Assembly (NCBI GenBank): GCA_023398615.1
Contig: JAEWSD010000267.1
Coordinates: forward strand, 1-15,943
Reading direction: 5' to 3'
DNA from: Bacillota bacterium
GTDB lineage: Bacteria > Bacillota > Clostridia > Lachnospirales > Lachnospiraceae
DNA: 15,943 nucleotides
Below the pieces are notes generated by a model. The model searched no databases, was not told the origin of the DNA, and was given only the letters and a program-made list of their open reading frames with translations. This document shows, one piece after another, positions 13,290-15,943 of the stretch (within the stretch, counting starts at the first letter, position 1; each line of letters opens with the position of its first letter). Made by a program: the position numbers and the translations under genes.

Positions 13290-14561
13290 ATGAAAAAAAG
13301 AAAATGGAAAGGTATACTTATAAGCCTGGCGGTTATAATGCTAATAGGTTCGCTGCGTGTGCCCTCCTTTGCATCGGAAATTGATAAGGCCAAAGAGGAA
13401 AAATCGGATTTAGAGAAAAAGAAAGAGGAAACCGAGTTAAAAATATCCGAATTGGAGAAAGCAAAGGATGATATACTTAAGTATATTGAGGAATTGGATA
13501 AGGAACTGAACCGCCTTGCGGGAGAAATCGAATCACTGAACTCGGATATAGAGACAGCGGAAGACGAACTGAAAACGGCACAGCAGGAATTGGAAGCGGC
13601 ACGTATTGCGGAAGAGAATCAATATACGATTATGAAAAACCGTATTAAGTATATGTATGAGAATGGGCAGTCGGATTATCTGGAAATCATATTAAGCTCT
13701 GAAAATCTGTCGGATGCTCTGAACCAGGTTGAGTACATGTCCAAGATTACGGAATATGATAACAGCCTTCTGGATAAATATATCGCATCAAAGCAGGAGG
13801 TTACAAGGAAGGAAGAGGCACAGCAGGCGAAACTGACCGAACTTAACGAGCTGAAGGATGAACTTACCTTTGAGCAGGGAACTGTGGAACGCCTGGTTGA
13901 GGACAAGAATGAAGAAGTAGTAAAGTATGAGGCCAATATCAGTGAAAACCAAAGTTTGTCCGAACAGTACAGCTCAAAGCTGGATGAACAGGAACAGATT
14001 ATCGAACAGCTTTTGGAAGAAGAGAGACAAAAGGCGGAAGCAAAACGGAAGGCTGAGGAAGAACGCAAAAGGAAGGAACAGGAGCAGCAGGCCGCTTCCG
14101 GAGGCGGCACTTCCGAAGGGGGTACGACAGCTCCCGATAATTCTCAGGGTTCCGGCGGTAGCTTTTCGGGGAATTTTATATGGCCGGTGCCTTCCAGCAG
14201 CAGAATAACCTCCTCATTCGGCAGCCGGGAACAGCCGACAGAGGGTGCCAGCACTTATCATAAGGGTATCGATATCGGAGCTCCTTCCGGCAGTTCGGTA
14301 ATTGCGGCAGCTTCCGGAACGGTTATCACCGCCACCTATAGTGTGTCGGCCGGAAATTATATTATGCTGTCGCATGGAGACGGTATTTATACGGTATATA
14401 TGCATTGCTCAAAACTGTTTGTAGCAGTCGGTGATGAGGTGAGCCAGGGGCAGCAGATTGCTTTGGTAGGATCCACAGGTATCTCAACCGGTTCGCATTT
14501 ACATTTTGGAGTATCAAAGGACGGTACCTATGTTAATCCATTGGATTATGTCAGTAATTAG
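13290..14561 (+). CDS. EnvC-like secreted coiled-coil M23 endopeptidase
   Basis: The 423-residue exported protein is probably the FtsEX-controlled wall hydrolase. It has a signal peptide (about 1-29, cleavage near SFASE), a long charged coiled coil (about 30-265), a Gly/Ser/Thr-rich linker (about 269-293) and an M23 (LytM) domain (about 297-423). The M23 metal and catalytic residues are intact: H324 and D328 in YHKGIDIG, H372 in YMHCS, and H403 and H405 in HLHFG. It should therefore cut peptidoglycan cross-bridges itself, whereas E. coli EnvC has a degenerate LytM domain and only activates amidases. The coiled coil matches the EnvC/CwlO/PcsB plan, in which it docks FtsX and holds the enzyme inactive. 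GGGAG precedes ATG 13290. Confidence 0.93.
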   Translation: MKKRKWKGILISLAVIMLIGSLRVPSFASEIDKAKEEKSDLEKKKEETELKISELEKAKDDILKYIEELDKELNRLAGEIESLNSDIETAEDELKTAQQELEAARIAEENQYTIMKNRIKYMYENGQSDYLEIILSSENLSDALNQVEYMSKITEYDNSLLDKYIASKQEVTRKEEAQQAKLTELNELKDELTFEQGTVERLVEDKNEEVVKYEANISENQSLSEQYSSKLDEQEQIIEQLLEEERQKAEAKRKAEEERKRKEQEQQAASGGGTSEGGTTAPDNSQGSGGSFSGNFIWPVPSSSRITSSFGSREQPTEGASTYHKGIDIGAPSGSSVIAAASGTVITATYSVSAGNYIMLSHGDGIYTVYMHCSKLFVAVGDEVSQGQQIALVGSTGISTGSHLHFGVSKDGTYVNPLDYVSN

Positions 14562-14579
14562 AAGGAAGGTTAAGTGATT

Positions 14580-15830
14580 ATGAAGAATAAGTTTTTGCCA
14601 GGCTTTCTGTCAGGTTTAGCAGGTGCCGTAATAATAGCCGCTGTTGCATTGACTATATACGGCACCCAGGTCAAGGGGAATGACAACGATCAGATACCGG
14701 GTGAGACCGAGCAGAAGAAAGTGGCTGCGGTTCAGGATAAAGCGGATACCAATAAGCTTATATTAAACAAGATCAATAAGCTGGAAGCCCTGATTGACCA
14801 GTACTATATGGAAGATGTGGAGGATGAAGATCTTGCGGAGGGCATCTATAAAGGGCTTCTAAAGAGCCTTAATGACCCCTACTCCTGCTACTATACCGCG
14901 GATGAATATAAAGCTTTGATGGAATCTTCCAGCGGAATATACTGCGGGATCGGTGCAAATGTCAGCCAGAATATTAAAACAGGGATTATTACGATTGTGA
15001 AGCCGTTTCTTACGGGCCCTGCCCATGAGGCGGGTATACTTCCCGGAGATATCTTATATAAGGTAGGAGGGGAAGAGGTAACCGGACTTGATCTTACAGA
15101 GGTTGTCAGCAGGATCAAGGGCGAAGAAGGAACCAAGGCGGAACTGACTGTTATCAGGGAAGGGGTAGCGGATCCTATCGATTACTCCATTACCAGAAGG
15201 ATCATCGAAGTGCCTACGATTGAATATGAAATGCTTCCCGATAAGATCGGTTACATCGCCGTGTCGGAATTTGATGAAGTTACGGCGGACCAGTTCATCG
15301 ATGCGGTGAAGGATTTAGACAGCCAGGGTCAGCGCGGCCTGATTATAGATATCAGAAATAATCCGGGCGGTCTGCTGAATACGGTGGTAACGATGCTTGA
15401 CCGCATGCTGCCGAAAGGGTTGATCGTATATACCGAGGATAAATATGGCAAGAAAGAGGAGGAATTCTCCGACGATAAAGAGAAGTTCAATAAACCTCTG
15501 GCTGTCTTGATCAATGAAAACAGCGCCAGTGCATCGGAGATATTTGCCGGAGCCATTCAGGATTACAAACTCGGAACGATTGTCGGAACAACCAGCTTCG
15601 GCAAGGGAATCGTCCAGTCCATTATTCCGCTTACCGATGGTACCGCCATTAAGGTAACCGTTTCCAAGTACTATACGCCTAACGGTAAAAATATTCATGG
15701 AATCGGAATTAAACCGGATGTCGAGGTTGAGCTTAAGGATGAACTGAGACAAAAAGTTATTGTCAGCAAGAAAGAAGATAACCAGCTGCAAAAGGCAATT
15801 GAAATTCTGGAGAAACAAATAAAGAAGTAA
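14580..15830 (+). CDS. S41-family C-terminal processing protease (CtpA/CtpB-like)
   Basis: The 416-residue protease is held outside the membrane by an N-terminal anchor or signal segment (about 9-29). A PDZ domain (about 120-205, with GIGANV and AGILPGDILYKVGG) selects substrate C-termini, and the S41 serine protease core follows. The catalytic set is visible: S317 in NSASASE, K342 in SFGKG, and Q346, with the same spacing as S309, K334 and Q338 of B. subtilis CtpB. B. subtilis also carries ctpB beside ftsEX, which supports a real link. It probably trims exported or wall proteins, perhaps the M23 enzyme, which is inference. A GAAGGAAGG ribosome site (14561-14569) suits either GTG 14574 or ATG 14580; I prefer the ATG. 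It is the last gene of the operon. Confidence 0.93.
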   Translation: MKNKFLPGFLSGLAGAVIIAAVALTIYGTQVKGNDNDQIPGETEQKKVAAVQDKADTNKLILNKINKLEALIDQYYMEDVEDEDLAEGIYKGLLKSLNDPYSCYYTADEYKALMESSSGIYCGIGANVSQNIKTGIITIVKPFLTGPAHEAGILPGDILYKVGGEEVTGLDLTEVVSRIKGEEGTKAELTVIREGVADPIDYSITRRIIEVPTIEYEMLPDKIGYIAVSEFDEVTADQFIDAVKDLDSQGQRGLIIDIRNNPGGLLNTVVTMLDRMLPKGLIVYTEDKYGKKEEEFSDDKEKFNKPLAVLINENSASASEIFAGAIQDYKLGTIVGTTSFGKGIVQSIIPLTDGTAIKVTVSKYYTPNGKNIHGIGIKPDVEVELKDELRQKVIVSKKEDNQLQKAIEILEKQIKK

Positions 15831-15837
15831 GATGCAG

Positions 15838-15869
15838 GTTACAGTTCGGCCGTAAGGCTGAACTGTAAC
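15838..15869 (+). terminator. Long stem-loop after the protease gene, without T-run
   Basis: Arms 15838-15851 and 15856-15869 pair over 14 bases (one G-U) around a GTAA loop, a GNRA-type tetraloop, starting 7 bases after the operon's last stop. No T-run follows (TAATACGACC), so it is not a standard intrinsic terminator. It may protect the 3' end or act with a termination factor. The remaining 74 bases to the window edge show no convincing gene start. Confidence 0.5.
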
Positions 15870-15943
15870 TAATACGACCCGAAGATATAGGAATTGAAAT
15901 ATTATACGGCAGGAACAGGAGTTTTTCGATGGTATAGTCATAT

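Noticed and set aside
13676..14110. Serine- and cysteine-rich 144-codon minus-strand frame
   Set aside because: Antisense to the charged coiled coil of the M23 protein; Ser/Cys/Phe-rich composition is the expected shadow of Glu/Lys/Ala codons.
15870..15878. TAATACGAC, the first half of a T7 phage promoter
   Set aside because: Only the first nine bases match; the following CACTATA part is absent and no phage genes are present. Chance.
15315..15941. Long 208-codon minus-strand frame opposite the S41 protease
   Set aside because: It lies over a gene with complete catalytic motifs and itself shows no domain; a shadow frame.
15894..15943. Open frame from TTG to the right edge
   Set aside because: No ribosome site at a usable distance and no recognisable protein; the nearby AGGAG leads to an ATG followed at once by a stop.
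1..15943. CRISPR array, tRNA, rRNA, insertion sequence or phage genes
   Set aside because: No regularly spaced repeats, cloverleaf-like regions, rRNA motifs, transposase or integrase seen on reading both strands.

Overview
The window looks like ordinary chromosome of a low-to-moderate GC Firmicute, most likely a Lachnospiraceae-type Clostridium. Support comes from strong AGGAGG-type ribosome sites, sigma-A style promoters, a YitT family protein, a stand-alone UgpC/MsmK sugar-transport ATPase, and an ftsE-ftsX-M23 peptidase-S41 protease cluster. I see no phage, transposon, CRISPR array, rRNA or tRNA.

Layout. Positions 1-875 (+): the tail of an iron-sulfur protein overlaps a small AroQ-class chorismate mutase, followed by a small membrane protein. 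Positions 885-3830: a LysR regulator (-) is divergent from a QueG-like double [4Fe-4S] protein (+), which converges on an AraC regulator (-). Positions 3831-5096: a D-Ala-D-Ala ligase gene (+) has a poor ribosome site and an unusually structured leader. Positions 5221-6499 (-): an SDR oxidoreductase and a GNAT acetyltransferase form a two-gene unit. Positions 6500-8820 (+): a secreted Ig-like protein sits behind an inverted repeat, then a YitT membrane protein has a clean promoter. Positions 9019-10194 (+): ugpC ends in a textbook terminator. Positions 10378-15830 (+): a five-gene operon encodes a CdaR/PucR-type regulator, FtsE, FtsX, an EnvC-like M23 endopeptidase and a CtpA-like S41 protease.

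How they work together. The clearest functional unit is the last operon. FtsEX is an ATP-driven membrane complex that activates cell-wall hydrolases at division, and the following gene encodes a secreted coiled-coil M23 hydrolase, its likely partner. The S41 protease is a natural candidate for processing exported or wall proteins. A CdaR-type regulator heads the operon, one base before ftsE, which hints at coupling between metabolic sensing and wall remodelling. The D-Ala-D-Ala ligase belongs to the same wall theme but is a separate unit.

I did not find a convincing wholly new system. The best candidates for new biology are the possible pseudoknot and overlapping small reading frame before ddl, the regulator-led ftsEX operon, and several long inverted repeats at promoters and gene ends. 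All base-pairing claims were made by eye.
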